Shown here: in pieces, positions 1 to 5,693 of the stretch | Layout: every line of letters begins with the position of its first letter | How positions within the stretch are numbered: the first letter of the stretch is position 1 | Origin: Actinomycetota bacterium | GTDB lineage: Bacteria; Actinomycetota; Rubrobacteria; Rubrobacterales; Rubrobacteraceae | Direction of reading: 5' to 3' | DNA: 8,946 bases | Assembly: GCA_020200675.1 (NCBI GenBank) | Contig: JAIVIG010000158.1 | Coordinates: forward strand, 1,074 to 10,019 | Notes under the pieces: model-generated | Database searches by the model: none | What the model was told of the DNA's origin: nothing | What the model saw: only the letters and a program-made list of their open reading frames with translations | Position numbers and translations under genes: made by a program

Positions 1-2
1 AG

Positions 3-608
3 CTGGACCTCTCGCGCTATCGCCTGTTGCCCAACACCGCTGGCGCTACCACCGCCGAGCAAGCGATCAAGATGGCCCGGCTGGCGCGGGAGGCGACCGG
101 TACGAACTGGCTGAAGCTGGAGGTGATCGGGGACCAGAGCACCCTCTGGCCCGACACGGCGGCCACCGTCGAGGCCACGAAGGTCCTGGTGGATGAGGGC
201 TTCGTCGTCCTGCCTTACACCAGCCCCGACTTGGTCGCCGCGATGCGCCTGGAGGAGGCGGGCGCCTCCACCGTTATGCCGCTCGGCTCCCCGATAGGCT
301 CCGGGCAAGGTATGGTGGACTGGGCGGGCATCCGGCGTATAGTAGAGCGCATCTCGGTGCCCGTGGTGGTGGACGCAGGCATAGGGGTTCCCTCCGACGC
401 CTCGCTCTCGATGGAGCTGGGAGCCGACGCCGTCCTCGTCAACACGGCCGTCGCCCGCGCCGACGACCCGCCGCTCATGGCCGAGGCGATGAAGCTGGGT
501 GTGGAGGCCGGGAGGCTCTCCTACCTCGCCGGCAGGATGCCCGTGAGCCCGGCAGCCCACCCCTCGAGCCCAACCAAAGGCGTGCCGGTGGGAAGCAGCT
601 CCTCCTGA
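3..608 (+). CDS. thiG: Thiazole synthase ThiG, 5'-truncated by the window edge
   Basis: ThiG is the cytoplasmic TIM-barrel enzyme that condenses 1-deoxy-D-xylulose 5-phosphate, dehydroglycine and ThiS-thiocarboxylate into the thiazole phosphate of thiamine. The reading frame is open from base 3, before any start, and family hallmarks appear at once: LLPNTAG, then TNWLKLEVIGD with the Schiff-base lysine at 114-116, MPLGSPIGSG, the phosphate-binding VVVDAGIG, and ADAVLVNTA. The C-terminus has the usual SSPT. About 75-80 N-terminal residues of the normal ~255 lie outside the window, so the TTG at 27 is internal and is not the start. The stop lies one base before the thiO start, so the two are co-transcribed. 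thiS and thiF are not visible. The identification is secure; only the true start is unknown. Confidence 0.96.
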   Translation: MDLSRYRLLPNTAGATTAEQAIKMARLAREATGTNWLKLEVIGDQSTLWPDTAATVEATKVLVDEGFVVLPYTSPDLVAAMRLEEAGASTVMPLGSPIGSGQGMVDWAGIRRIVERISVPVVVDAGIGVPSDASLSMELGADAVLVNTAVARADDPPLMAEAMKLGVEAGRLSYLAGRMPVSPAAHPSSPTKGVPVGSSSS

Positions 609-609
609 G

Positions 610-1737
610 GTGGAGCCGGCGGTAGACCTAGCGATCGTCGGGGGCGGGGTCATCGGTTGCTCCGTCGCCTACCACGCCACCCGGCGTGGAGGCCGGGTCG
701 CGCTCGTCGAAGCCGAACGGATAGGCTCCGGCGCCTCCGGCGCCGCCGCTGGCATGCTCAACGCCCAGGCCGAGGCTCACGAACCGGGTCCGTTCCTGGA
801 CCTGCTGTTGTCGAGTCGCCGGTTGCACGGACCCCTCGGTGAGGAGCTGTACGAGGCAACCGGCCTCGACCCGGAGTACGTCTGGGCCGGGACGCTCCGC
901 GTCGCGACCGACGAAGCCTTCAGAGAGATCTTCGCCGCCGAGTACTCCTGGCAGAGAGAGCAGGGCCTCGCCGCCCGGTGGCTGGATGCGGACGAGATCC
1001 GCGAGCTGGAGCCCAACCTCTCTTCGGAGAGCGTCGCGGCGCTCTACCTCCCCGAAGATGGCCAGGTGAACCCTCCCCGGCTGGTGCAGGCCCTGGCGCT
1101 CGGAGCTACCCTCGGAGGAGCCAGGGTAATGGAGGCCACGAGCGCCGAAGGGCTCGTGGTGAAGGGGCGGAGGGTAACCGGCGTGAGGACTGCCCGGGGG
1201 GAGATCCCGGCGGGCGCCGTCGTGCTCGCGGGCGGCGCTTCCGCTACCTTGCTCTCGAACCAACTCGGGGTGCATCTGCCGGTCCATCCGGTGAAGGGGG
1301 AGATCCTCGCGGTGAACGCGCGTCCCGCCCCGGTAAGGGTCAACATATGGAACAGCGAATGCTACGTGGTCCCAAAGAGGGACGGACGCGTCGTGATAGG
1401 GGCCACCGAGGAGCCCGGCGTCTACGACCGCCGTCCGACTCTGGGCGGCGTGGCTCACCTCTCCCGGGCAGCGGTGAACCTGGTTCCAGAGCTCTCCCGC
1501 GCCCCGTTCGCGAGCGCCTGGGGCGGTCTGCGTCCCGGCACCCCGGACGGCGAGCCCATTCTCGGCCCGGTGGAAGGGTGGGAGGGCCTGTTCCTCGCCA
1601 CCGGACACTACCGCAACGGGGTGCTGCTCTCCGCCATCACCGGGGAGAGTATCGCCGCCCTGGCCCTGGGGGAGACTTCGCCCTTCGACGTCTCGCCGTT
1701 CTCACAAAACAGGTTCGCGGAGAGCGTGACCCGGTGA
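610..1737 (+). CDS. thiO: Glycine oxidase ThiO (FAD-dependent)
   Basis: ThiO oxidises glycine to iminoacetate (dehydroglycine), which ThiG consumes in aerobic thiazole synthesis. It is cytoplasmic and FAD-dependent. The 375 residues match the family length. The N-terminus has the dinucleotide fold: GGGVIG at residues 11-16 and the acidic FAD-ribose ligand Glu34 at the end of strand 2. A GSGASGAAAGML segment follows. The C-terminus has LRPGTPDGEPILG and ATGHYRNGVLL, where Arg308 and Arg335 match the substrate/FAD-pocket arginines of the Bacillus enzyme by position. The GTG start at 610 is chosen because it lies one base past the thiG stop and directly precedes the Rossmann strand. There is no strong ribosome site, so translation is probably coupled to thiG. 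The GTG of the next gene overlaps its TGA. A general D-amino-acid oxidase is the alternative, but the context favours ThiO. Confidence 0.94.
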   Translation: MEPAVDLAIVGGGVIGCSVAYHATRRGGRVALVEAERIGSGASGAAAGMLNAQAEAHEPGPFLDLLLSSRRLHGPLGEELYEATGLDPEYVWAGTLRVATDEAFREIFAAEYSWQREQGLAARWLDADEIRELEPNLSSESVAALYLPEDGQVNPPRLVQALALGATLGGARVMEATSAEGLVVKGRRVTGVRTARGEIPAGAVVLAGGASATLLSNQLGVHLPVHPVKGEILAVNARPAPVRVNIWNSECYVVPKRDGRVVIGATEEPGVYDRRPTLGGVAHLSRAAVNLVPELSRAPFASAWGGLRPGTPDGEPILGPVEGWEGLFLATGHYRNGVLLSAITGESIAALALGETSPFDVSPFSQNRFAESVTR

Positions 1738-2198
1738 TCGAGATCCCCAAAGAGCTGCTAGAAGCGGTCGTTGCGCACGTCCGGAGGGAGGCTCCCAACG
1801 AAGCCTGCGGCTGGCTCGCCGGAGAGAGGAACGAGATAAGGAGGGTCTACCCGGTGCCCAACGTCGCCGAGGATCCGCGGGTCGAGTTCCGGATGGATCC
1901 CGAGATACAACTTTCGACCATGCGCGAGATAAGAGAGTCGGGATTGGAGCTTACCGGCACCTACCATTCCCACCCCCGAACCTCGGCTGTACCCTCGGCG
2001 CGCGACGGAGGGCTCGCCGCGTACCCCGAAGCCGTGCACCTCATCATCTCCCTGGCCACCCCCGAGCCCGAGGTTCGCTGCTACCGCGTAGAGGAGCCGT
2101 TCGACACCGTCGAGCTGACCGTCCGTTTGCCGGTGCAGCTTCATCCCGGAGGAAATTGCTGTAGACTGGCCGAGAAGAGTGGGGAGTTCCCGGGCTAG
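1734..2198 (+). CDS. JAMM/MPN+ (M67-type) metallopeptidase of the thiazole operon
   Basis: This is a 154-residue zinc metallopeptidase of the JAMM/MPN+ family. The full motif is visible: Glu23 in the EACGWLAG segment, His78 and His80 in HSHP, then Ser88 and Asp91, giving exact HxHx7Sx2D spacing. No membrane segment or signal peptide is seen. Prokaryotic relatives such as mycobacterial Mec+ and QbsD remove residues after the C-terminal Gly-Gly of ThiS-like sulfur carriers, or release cysteine from them. In a thiG-thiO operon the likely role is processing or unloading of ThiS or a ThiS-like protein; that substrate is inferred. GTG at 1734 is chosen because GTGA overlaps the thiO stop; an upstream in-frame extension runs inside thiO and is spurious. 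The tail has a Cys-Cys pair (142-143) past the core fold. Its TAG is the first base triplet of the TPP riboswitch. Confidence 0.88.
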   Translation: MIEIPKELLEAVVAHVRREAPNEACGWLAGERNEIRRVYPVPNVAEDPRVEFRMDPEIQLSTMREIRESGLELTGTYHSHPRTSAVPSARDGGLAAYPEAVHLIISLATPEPEVRCYRVEEPFDTVELTVRLPVQLHPGGNCCRLAEKSGEFPG

Positions 2199-2270
2199 AG
2201 GGAGCTGAGAGGGCGCTAATGCCGCGCCGACCCTTTGAACCTGATCCGGGTAATGCCGGCGGAGGGATGA
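2196..2270 (+). ncRNA. TPP riboswitch (THI element)
   Basis: The conserved THI-box elements are present in order: CTGAGA at 2205-2210, then ACCCTTTGAACCTGAT at 2230-2245, then GGGTAATGCCGGCGGAGGGA up to 2267. Visible helices are AGAGGG (2197-2202) with CCCTTT (2231-2236) as P2, GGCGC (2212-2216) with GCGCC (2224-2228) as an arm after CTGAGA, and CCGG (2246-2249) with CCGG (2256-2259) as P5. The P3 arm before CTGAGA is very short. The element starts at the stop codon of the JAMM gene. Its 3' conserved GGAGGG (2261-2266) sits six bases before a GTG (2273), so TPP binding probably hides a ribosome site directly. Genes under its control should be those downstream (small ORFs and tenA), not thiG-thiO. 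Confidence 0.95.
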
Positions 2271-2272
2271 CC

Positions 2273-2374
2273 GTGAGCTTCAACCGCACCTACCGGAGCG
2301 CTTCGAGGATGAGCCTTGCGGCGCCCTTTGCGTGCCTCCTCCTCTGGCGCTGGATCCTGGACCGGAGGAGGTAG
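2273..2374 (+). CDS. Small ORF (33 aa) directly under the TPP riboswitch; candidate membrane microprotein
   Basis: This 33-codon frame begins with GTG six bases after GGAGGG, which is also part of the riboswitch aptamer. An ATG two codons upstream abuts GGAGGG and is too close to be a good start. Thirty of 33 codons end in G or C, as expected for real genes here. The product has a polar N-terminus, one hydrophobic stretch (about residues 13-28, with LAAPFACLLLW) and a basic tail ending DRRR, so a short membrane-associated peptide is possible. No family is recognised. It could instead be a leader peptide that couples riboswitch state to downstream translation: its last codons form the ribosome site of the next small ORF. 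It may also be the decayed start of a lost gene. Confidence 0.45.
   Translation: MSFNRTYRSASRMSLAAPFACLLLWRWILDRRR
2335..2371 (+). promoter_or_regulatory. Hairpin sequestering a GGAGGAGG ribosome-binding site
   Basis: CCTCCTCC (2335-2342) is perfectly complementary to GGAGGAGG (2364-2371), an 8-bp stem with a 21-base loop. GGAGGAGG lies six bases before the GTG at 2378, so the fold would hide that ribosome site. The hairpin is inside the preceding small ORF, so a translating ribosome would open it, which is classic translational coupling. No U-run follows (the next bases are TAGGGAG), which argues against an intrinsic terminator. The regulatory role is inferred from complementarity and spacing only. 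Confidence 0.45.
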
Positions 2375-2377
2375 GGA

Positions 2378-2479
2378 GTGGCGCAACACCTAATGCCGAG
2401 ACACCTCGGGCGGGCGGCAAACCGGCTTCGACGTAGACCGGACGCGGCATTGGTCCGCTGTGTGAGGAGCGCCCGATGA
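2378..2479 (+). CDS. Small basic ORF (33 aa) between riboswitch and tenA; possible leader ORF
   Basis: GTG at 2378 follows GGAGGAGG with a six-base spacer, the strongest ribosome site in the window. The frame ends in TGA overlapping the ATG of the broken tenA gene (ATGA). The predicted product is arginine-rich with no recognisable motif. Only about two-thirds of its codons end in G/C, below the neighbouring genes, so it may be a non-functional leader that keeps ribosomes moving towards tenA. A 5-bp CCGAG/CTCGG hairpin with an ACAC loop lies inside it at 2396-2409. The initiation signals are good; a functional protein is doubtful. Confidence 0.3.
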   Translation: MAQHLMPRHLGRAANRLRRRPDAALVRCVRSAR

Positions 2480-2851
2480 GAGCCGTGGATCTGCTCGAGC
2501 GCAACCCCATGGTCTGGCAAGAGGCGACCCGGCATCCCTTTCTGGAGGCGGTAAGCGAGGGGAGCTTCCCGGTCGGGGCCGGCCGCGATCACCGCCCTGT
2601 GGGCGATAGAGAGAGCTTACCTCGAAGCCTGGAGGAGCGCCGCCCCCGGGCACCCGGAGTACCGGCAGTTCGTCGAGCACTGGACGACGCCAGAGTTCGC
2701 GGGTTACGTAACCGGCCTCGAAAAGGCCGCCGACGATGCCCTGCGAGATAGCGGCGAGCAAGAACGGGAGCGGGCCGAAGCTGCCTTTCTGGAGGTAGCC
2801 CGGCTCGAGAGGGACTTCTGGGAGATGGCCTGGTCGGAGGGAGCGCGATGA
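2476..2851 (+). pseudogene. TenA_E-type aminopyrimidine aminohydrolase with internal deletion and frameshift
   Basis: The ATG at 2476 has a good ribosome site (GAGGAG, six-base spacer). The first ~36 codons give a normal TenA N-terminus (LLERNPMVWQEATRHPFLEA, then GSFPVG). At about 2580 homology jumps to the next frame (2582-2851): ITALWAIERAYLEAW, FVEHWTTPEFAGYV, and a final FLEVARLERDFWEMAW ending in TGA at 2849. That is the TenA C-terminus. About 125 residues remain of the usual ~215, so roughly 90 residues of the helical core, including the QDY substrate-site region, are gone and the two parts are out of frame. Lack of a Cys-type PC motif places it with TenA_E proteins, which salvage amino-pyrimidine products of thiamine breakdown. 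The ATGA overlap with the intact tenA is kept. Real decay or an assembly collapse are both possible. Confidence 0.82.
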
Positions 2852-3480
2852 GCCTGGCGAAGACGTTGTGGGAGGAGAACGCCGACATCGCCCGGGCGGC
2901 GCTCGAACACCGGTTCGTGCGCGGTCTGGGCGACGGAGATCTGCCGCTCGGTAGCTTCCAGGAGTACGTTGCCCAGGATGCGTTCTTCCTCGAAGCCTTC
3001 GGCAGGGCCTACGCCCTCGCCCTCGCCCATAGCCCGGATCACGCGGGGCTTCACGACTTCGCGCAGCTGTTGGCCGGGACGCTGGAGGAGCTCGAACTGC
3101 ACGGCAAGTACGCCGAGAGGTGGGGCGTAGAGCTCGGAGACGTCGTCCCCGGAGAAGCTACGCTGGCCTACACCGACTTCCTCCTCGCGACCGCCGCGCT
3201 CCGAGGCGTCGGCGAGACCTGCGCGGCCATGACCCCCTGCATGCGCCTCTACGCCTTCCTTGGGCAGTCCCTGGCGGACGAGGGTATCGGCGAAAGCAAC
3301 GCCTACGCCGAGTGGATCGAGACCTACTCCGCCCCCGACTTCGAAGCCCTCGTCTCCACGCTCGAAGACCTGCTTGACCGCTACGCGGCGGACACTCCCG
3401 CCGTGCACGCCGCTTACCGCCGAGCGATGAACCTGGAGTTGGCCTTCTTCGAGGACAACGCGGACGGAACCTCCGGATGA
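2848..3480 (+). CDS. tenA: TenA family aminopyrimidine aminohydrolase / thiaminase II (Cys type)
   Basis: TenA hydrolyses 4-amino-5-aminomethyl-2-methylpyrimidine, a thiamine breakdown product, to HMP, which re-enters thiamine synthesis; some members also cleave thiamine. It is cytoplasmic and all-helical, usually a tetramer. The 210 residues match the family length. Aligned by eye with Bacillus TenA, the catalytic set is present: Asp44 in VAQDAFFLEAF, Tyr108 in LAYTDF, nucleophile Cys131 in MTPCMRLYAFLG, and Glu197 near the C-terminus (MNLELAFFE). This makes it a TenA_C member, unlike its broken upstream paralogue. GGAGGG ends six bases before the ATG, and the start overlaps the previous stop (ATGA). 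Its transcript should be under the TPP riboswitch. Activity on a pyrimidine other than amino-HMP cannot be excluded. Confidence 0.92.
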   Translation: MSLAKTLWEENADIARAALEHRFVRGLGDGDLPLGSFQEYVAQDAFFLEAFGRAYALALAHSPDHAGLHDFAQLLAGTLEELELHGKYAERWGVELGDVVPGEATLAYTDFLLATAALRGVGETCAAMTPCMRLYAFLGQSLADEGIGESNAYAEWIETYSAPDFEALVSTLEDLLDRYAADTPAVHAAYRRAMNLELAFFEDNADGTSG

Positions 3481-3518
3481 GCCGGGTCGAAAAGTACCGC
3501 GGTGCGGAGGACTTCTAA
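3477..3518 (+). CDS. 13-codon ORF overlapping the tenA stop; possible remnant
   Basis: ATGA at 3477-3480 opens a 13-codon frame ending in TAA, reading MSRVEKYRGAEDF. The 4-base overlap repeats the coupling seen at the two preceding junctions, which hints that a longer operon gene once began here and was truncated. No clear ribosome site precedes it and no family is recognised. Its stop overlaps the stop of the convergent CoA transferase. A chance frame is quite possible. Confidence 0.18.
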   Translation: MSRVEKYRGAEDF

Positions 3519-4648
3519 GGCCACTCCCCGGAATCGTCTGCGTGCTGGCCAAGCGTCGGCGGGGGGCGCCGGATCGGCAACCGTTCCCCGTCTAACAGGA
3601 TCGGCGAGGCGAGCATCTTCAGCATCCCCGCCGCCGGATGCTCGACGTCTTGCAAGACGTCCGAGCTCAACACGTGCCCGTCGGAGAACACTTCCGCGAG
3701 CGTGTTGACCGGACCGATGGGTACCCCAGCGCCCCGGACCTGCTCAACCCACTCGTCCGCGGTCTTTTTGGAGAACTCCTCTTGCAGGATCGCGACCAGC
3801 TCTTCACGGTTTGCTACCCGATCTGGGTTCCTGGCGAAGCGTTTGTTGGTTGCCAACTCCTCGCGGCCCAAAGCCTTGCACAGGTTCCCGAACTGGGCGT
3901 CGTTGCCGACGGCCAGTGCGATCTTCTTGTCCGAGGCGTCGAAGGTCTGGTATGGAACGATCGAAGGATGGGCGTTGCCCATGCGCCCGGTCTCCTCGCT
4001 GGAGACCAGGTACGCCTGGGCGCGGTTGGCGAGCCAGGAGAGCTGGCTCTCGAAGAGCGGCACCTCTATGCGCGCTCCCTCGCCCGTAACACTCCGCTGG
4101 TGCAGGGCGGCCAGGACCGCCATCGCCGCTTGCAGGCCGCAGACCATGTCCGCTATGGCGACGCCGACCTTCGTCGGTTCGCCGTCCGGGAAGCCGGTGA
4201 TACCCATGATCCCGCCGCGCGCCTGCACGAGGAAGTCGTAGCCTGGCCTCTCCTCGTCCTCTCCAGGACCGAAGCCCGTTATCGAGCAATACACCAGGCC
4301 CGGGTTGACCTCTTTCAAGCTCTCGTAGCCAAGGTCCAGCTTCTCCAGGGCTCCCCGGCGCATGTTCTCGATCAGGACGTCCGCGCCCGCTGCCAGCTTC
4401 TTGACCTTTTCGAGGCCATCGGGGTCTTTGAGGTCCACGCCCACCGACCTCTTGTTGCGGTTCACCGAGAGGAAATAGGCCGACTCGCCCCCGGCGAAGG
4501 GCGGACCCCAGTGGCGGGTGTCGTCGCCCCGCTCGGGGTGCTCGACCTTCAAGACGTCCGCCCCGAGGTCCGCGAGCATCATCGTTGCATAAGGGCCGGC
4601 GAGAACTCGCGAGAGGTCCAGTACCTTTACGCCTTCGAGCGGGAGCAA
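3515..4648 (-). CDS. CaiB/BaiF-type (family III) CoA transferase
   Basis: Family III CoA transferases move CoA between acyl-CoA and a free carboxylic acid, as in formyl-, carnitine-, succinyl- or benzylsuccinyl-CoA transferases. They act in the cytoplasm as interlocked dimers. The 377 residues show the typical N-terminus (LEGVKVLDLSRVLAGPYATM, LADLGADVLKVE), the RSVGVDLKDPDG segment, LIENMRRG, and RPGYDFLVQARGG containing the catalytic Asp138, whose carboxylate forms the acyl anhydride. The C-terminal part has SIVPYQTF and GVPIGPVNT. The substrate cannot be read from sequence. The best start is TTG at 4648, five bases after the stop of a small upstream ORF; an in-frame TGA lies a short way upstream and there is no ATG. 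The ribosome site is weak, so coupling to the small ORF is plausible. Its stop overlaps the end of the thi cluster tail to tail. Confidence 0.92.
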   Translation of the reverse strand: MLPLEGVKVLDLSRVLAGPYATMMLADLGADVLKVEHPERGDDTRHWGPPFAGGESAYFLSVNRNKRSVGVDLKDPDGLEKVKKLAAGADVLIENMRRGALEKLDLGYESLKEVNPGLVYCSITGFGPGEDEERPGYDFLVQARGGIMGITGFPDGEPTKVGVAIADMVCGLQAAMAVLAALHQRSVTGEGARIEVPLFESQLSWLANRAQAYLVSSEETGRMGNAHPSIVPYQTFDASDKKIALAVGNDAQFGNLCKALGREELATNKRFARNPDRVANREELVAILQEEFSKKTADEWVEQVRGAGVPIGPVNTLAEVFSDGHVLSSDVLQDVEHPAAGMLKMLASPILLDGERLPIRRPPPTLGQHADDSGEWP

Positions 4649-4653
4649 GAGCT

Positions 4654-4800
4654 CTAGTGGTTCTTCTTTGGCTTGCTGTTGCGGTCACCCGAAGCGTGCC
4701 CGGCTTGCATCATACGCAGCCGGGTCGCACCCTCATCGACAGAGGCGAGTGCGCGATCGCGCGGCTCTCCCTGCTCCCCGGCATGCGAACCCTCCAGCAT
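4654..4800 (-). CDS. Small ORF (48 aa) upstream of the CoA transferase
   Basis: On the minus strand an ATG at 4800 follows GGAGAAGGAG with a six-base spacer (TTCGAG), an excellent ribosome site. A perfect TATAAT lies about 35 bases further upstream. The frame runs 48 codons to TAG at 4654, five bases before the TTG of the CoA transferase. About 72% of codons end in G/C. The product is hydrophilic, acidic at the front (EGSHAGEQGEPRD) and basic at the end (SKPKKNH), with no membrane segment and no family I know. It may be a short protein or a leader ORF that delivers ribosomes to the weak TTG start. Its initiation signals are better than those of many full genes here. Confidence 0.42.
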   Translation of the reverse strand: MLEGSHAGEQGEPRDRALASVDEGATRLRMMQAGHASGDRNSKPKKNH

Positions 4801-4835
4801 CTCGAACTCCTTCTCCGTCGCCCCTCGAAACGGCG

Positions 4836-4841
4836 ATTATA
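4836..4841 (-). promoter_or_regulatory. Candidate -10 box TATAAT for the CoA transferase operon
   Basis: The minus strand reads TATAAT, a perfect -10 match and rare in such GC-rich DNA. It is placed to start transcription near 4829, giving a short leader to the ribosome site and ATG at 4800. The -35 region at 16-18 bases is poor (TTCGAT at 17), so the promoter is either -10-driven or needs an activator. The call rests on the hexamer and its position. Confidence 0.42.
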
Positions 4842-4908
4842 GTGGACGTTCCGGATCGATCGAACAGCTCGGCGTTCTTCAGCATCGGGGTGGGGCTAGG
4901 GCCTGTCT

Positions 4909-4924
4909 GACGGCTCGGGCCGTC
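4909..4924. terminator. Hairpin downstream of the response regulator gene
   Basis: GACGGC (4909-4914) pairs perfectly with GCCGTC (4919-4924) around a TCGG loop. It lies about 70 bases past the response regulator stop and upstream of the CoA transferase promoter, where a terminator is expected. No U-run follows on either strand, so intrinsic termination is uncertain. U-less hairpins are common at gene ends in GC-rich actinobacteria. Apart from this hairpin and the TATAAT box I see nothing else in 4801-4991. Confidence 0.3.
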
Positions 4925-4991
4925 CGTGGTTGAAGGGATAGCAACGGAGGGTATCGACGGCCTTCGAAACCTGAGCCGCGCATGTCCTTGT

Positions 4992-5693
4992 CTATGGCTT
5001 GTCTTGCCCTAGCCCGGCCTCGCGGGCGCGGATGATGGCCTGGACGCGGTCGGCGACCTGCAGCTTGGTGAAGATGTTGGAGACGTGGTTACCCACCGTC
5101 TTCTCGCTGATGACCAGCTTTTGGGCGATCTCGCGGTTACGCAATCCCTGCGCGATGAGGCGCAGCACCTCCAGTTCCCTGGGGGTAAGCTCATCGAACA
5201 GCGGCGAGGGTTTCTCTCGAGATAACGGGACGGGCATCGGGGACGGTTGCGTAAACTGTTCGAGCACTCGCCGGGCGATCGGCGCGCCGAGGAGTGCCTC
5301 GCCCTGTGCCACTGCCCGGATCGCCCGCAGGAGCATCCCCCGGTCGGCATCCTTGAGTATGTAACCGCGAGCTCCCGCCTTCAGGGCCGCGAGCACCGAC
5401 TCGTCGTCCTCGAACATGGTCACCATGATGACGCCGATATGCGGGTTGCGCCCTACGATGGCTCGCGTTGCCTCGATGCCGCCCATACCGGGCATCTTCA
5501 AGTCCATGAGCACGACATCCGCGAGCAGCTCCTCGGCGAGATGCACCGCCTCCTCGCCCGTGGCGGCCTCCCCGACGAGCTCAATGTCTTCGGCTCGCTC
5601 CAGCAAGCTCGCCACGCCCTCACGGAACAGCTTGTGGTCGTCAGCCAGGAGCACCCGGGTCTGCTCGCCTGTCGCTCTCCCTTGCGTGCTCAC
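4992..5693 (-). CDS. NarL/LuxR-type response regulator
   Basis: This is a DNA-binding response regulator, the output partner of the adjacent kinase. The 233 residues form a receiver (about 12-130) with the acidic pair Asp18/Asp19, phospho-acceptor Asp64 in VVLMDLKMPGMGG, Thr92 and Lys114 (GYILKDA). After a variable linker comes a LuxR-type helix-turn-helix (about 166-228): ELTPRELEVLRLIAQGLRN, REIAQKLVISEKTV and GNHVSNIFTKL. All key residues are intact. GTG at 5693 is chosen because it overlaps the kinase stop (GTGA) and follows GGAGGC by about seven bases; the open frame extending further upstream lies within the kinase gene. Relatives such as NarL, LiaR and DegU are phosphorylated, dimerise and activate promoters. 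The target genes are unknown. Confidence 0.95.
   Translation of the reverse strand: MSTQGRATGEQTRVLLADDHKLFREGVASLLERAEDIELVGEAATGEEAVHLAEELLADVVLMDLKMPGMGGIEATRAIVGRNPHIGVIMVTMFEDDESVLAALKAGARGYILKDADRGMLLRAIRAVAQGEALLGAPIARRVLEQFTQPSPMPVPLSREKPSPLFDELTPRELEVLRLIAQGLRNREIAQKLVISEKTVGNHVSNIFTKLQVADRVQAIIRAREAGLGQDKP

Noticed and set aside
27..29. TTG at 27 as the thiG start
   Set aside because: Conserved ThiG residues are readable upstream of it to the window edge, and about 75-80 residues of the barrel would be missing.
628..1608. Minus-strand ORF of 326 codons opposite thiO
   Set aside because: It has no recognisable domain and lies wholly across thiO, whose FAD and substrate motifs are intact; the openness comes from high G+C.
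978..1733. Upstream extension of the JAMM reading frame through thiO
   Set aside because: The extension is arginine/glycine-rich shadow sequence; the real start is the GTG at 1734, which overlaps the thiO stop and directly precedes the MPN domain.
2335..2371. Intrinsic terminator after the TPP riboswitch
   Set aside because: The stem is strong but no U-run follows, and its 3' strand is a well-placed ribosome site, so ribosome-site masking fits better.
3638..4657. Long plus-strand ORF of 339 codons opposite the CoA transferase
   Set aside because: It is the antisense shadow of a fully recognisable CaiB-type gene; the codon-bias signal and family motifs are all on the minus strand.
4585..4933. 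Plus-strand ORFs in the gap between the CoA transferase and response regulator
   Set aside because: None has a ribosome site or recognisable motif, and the minus strand there carries a better-supported small ORF and promoter.
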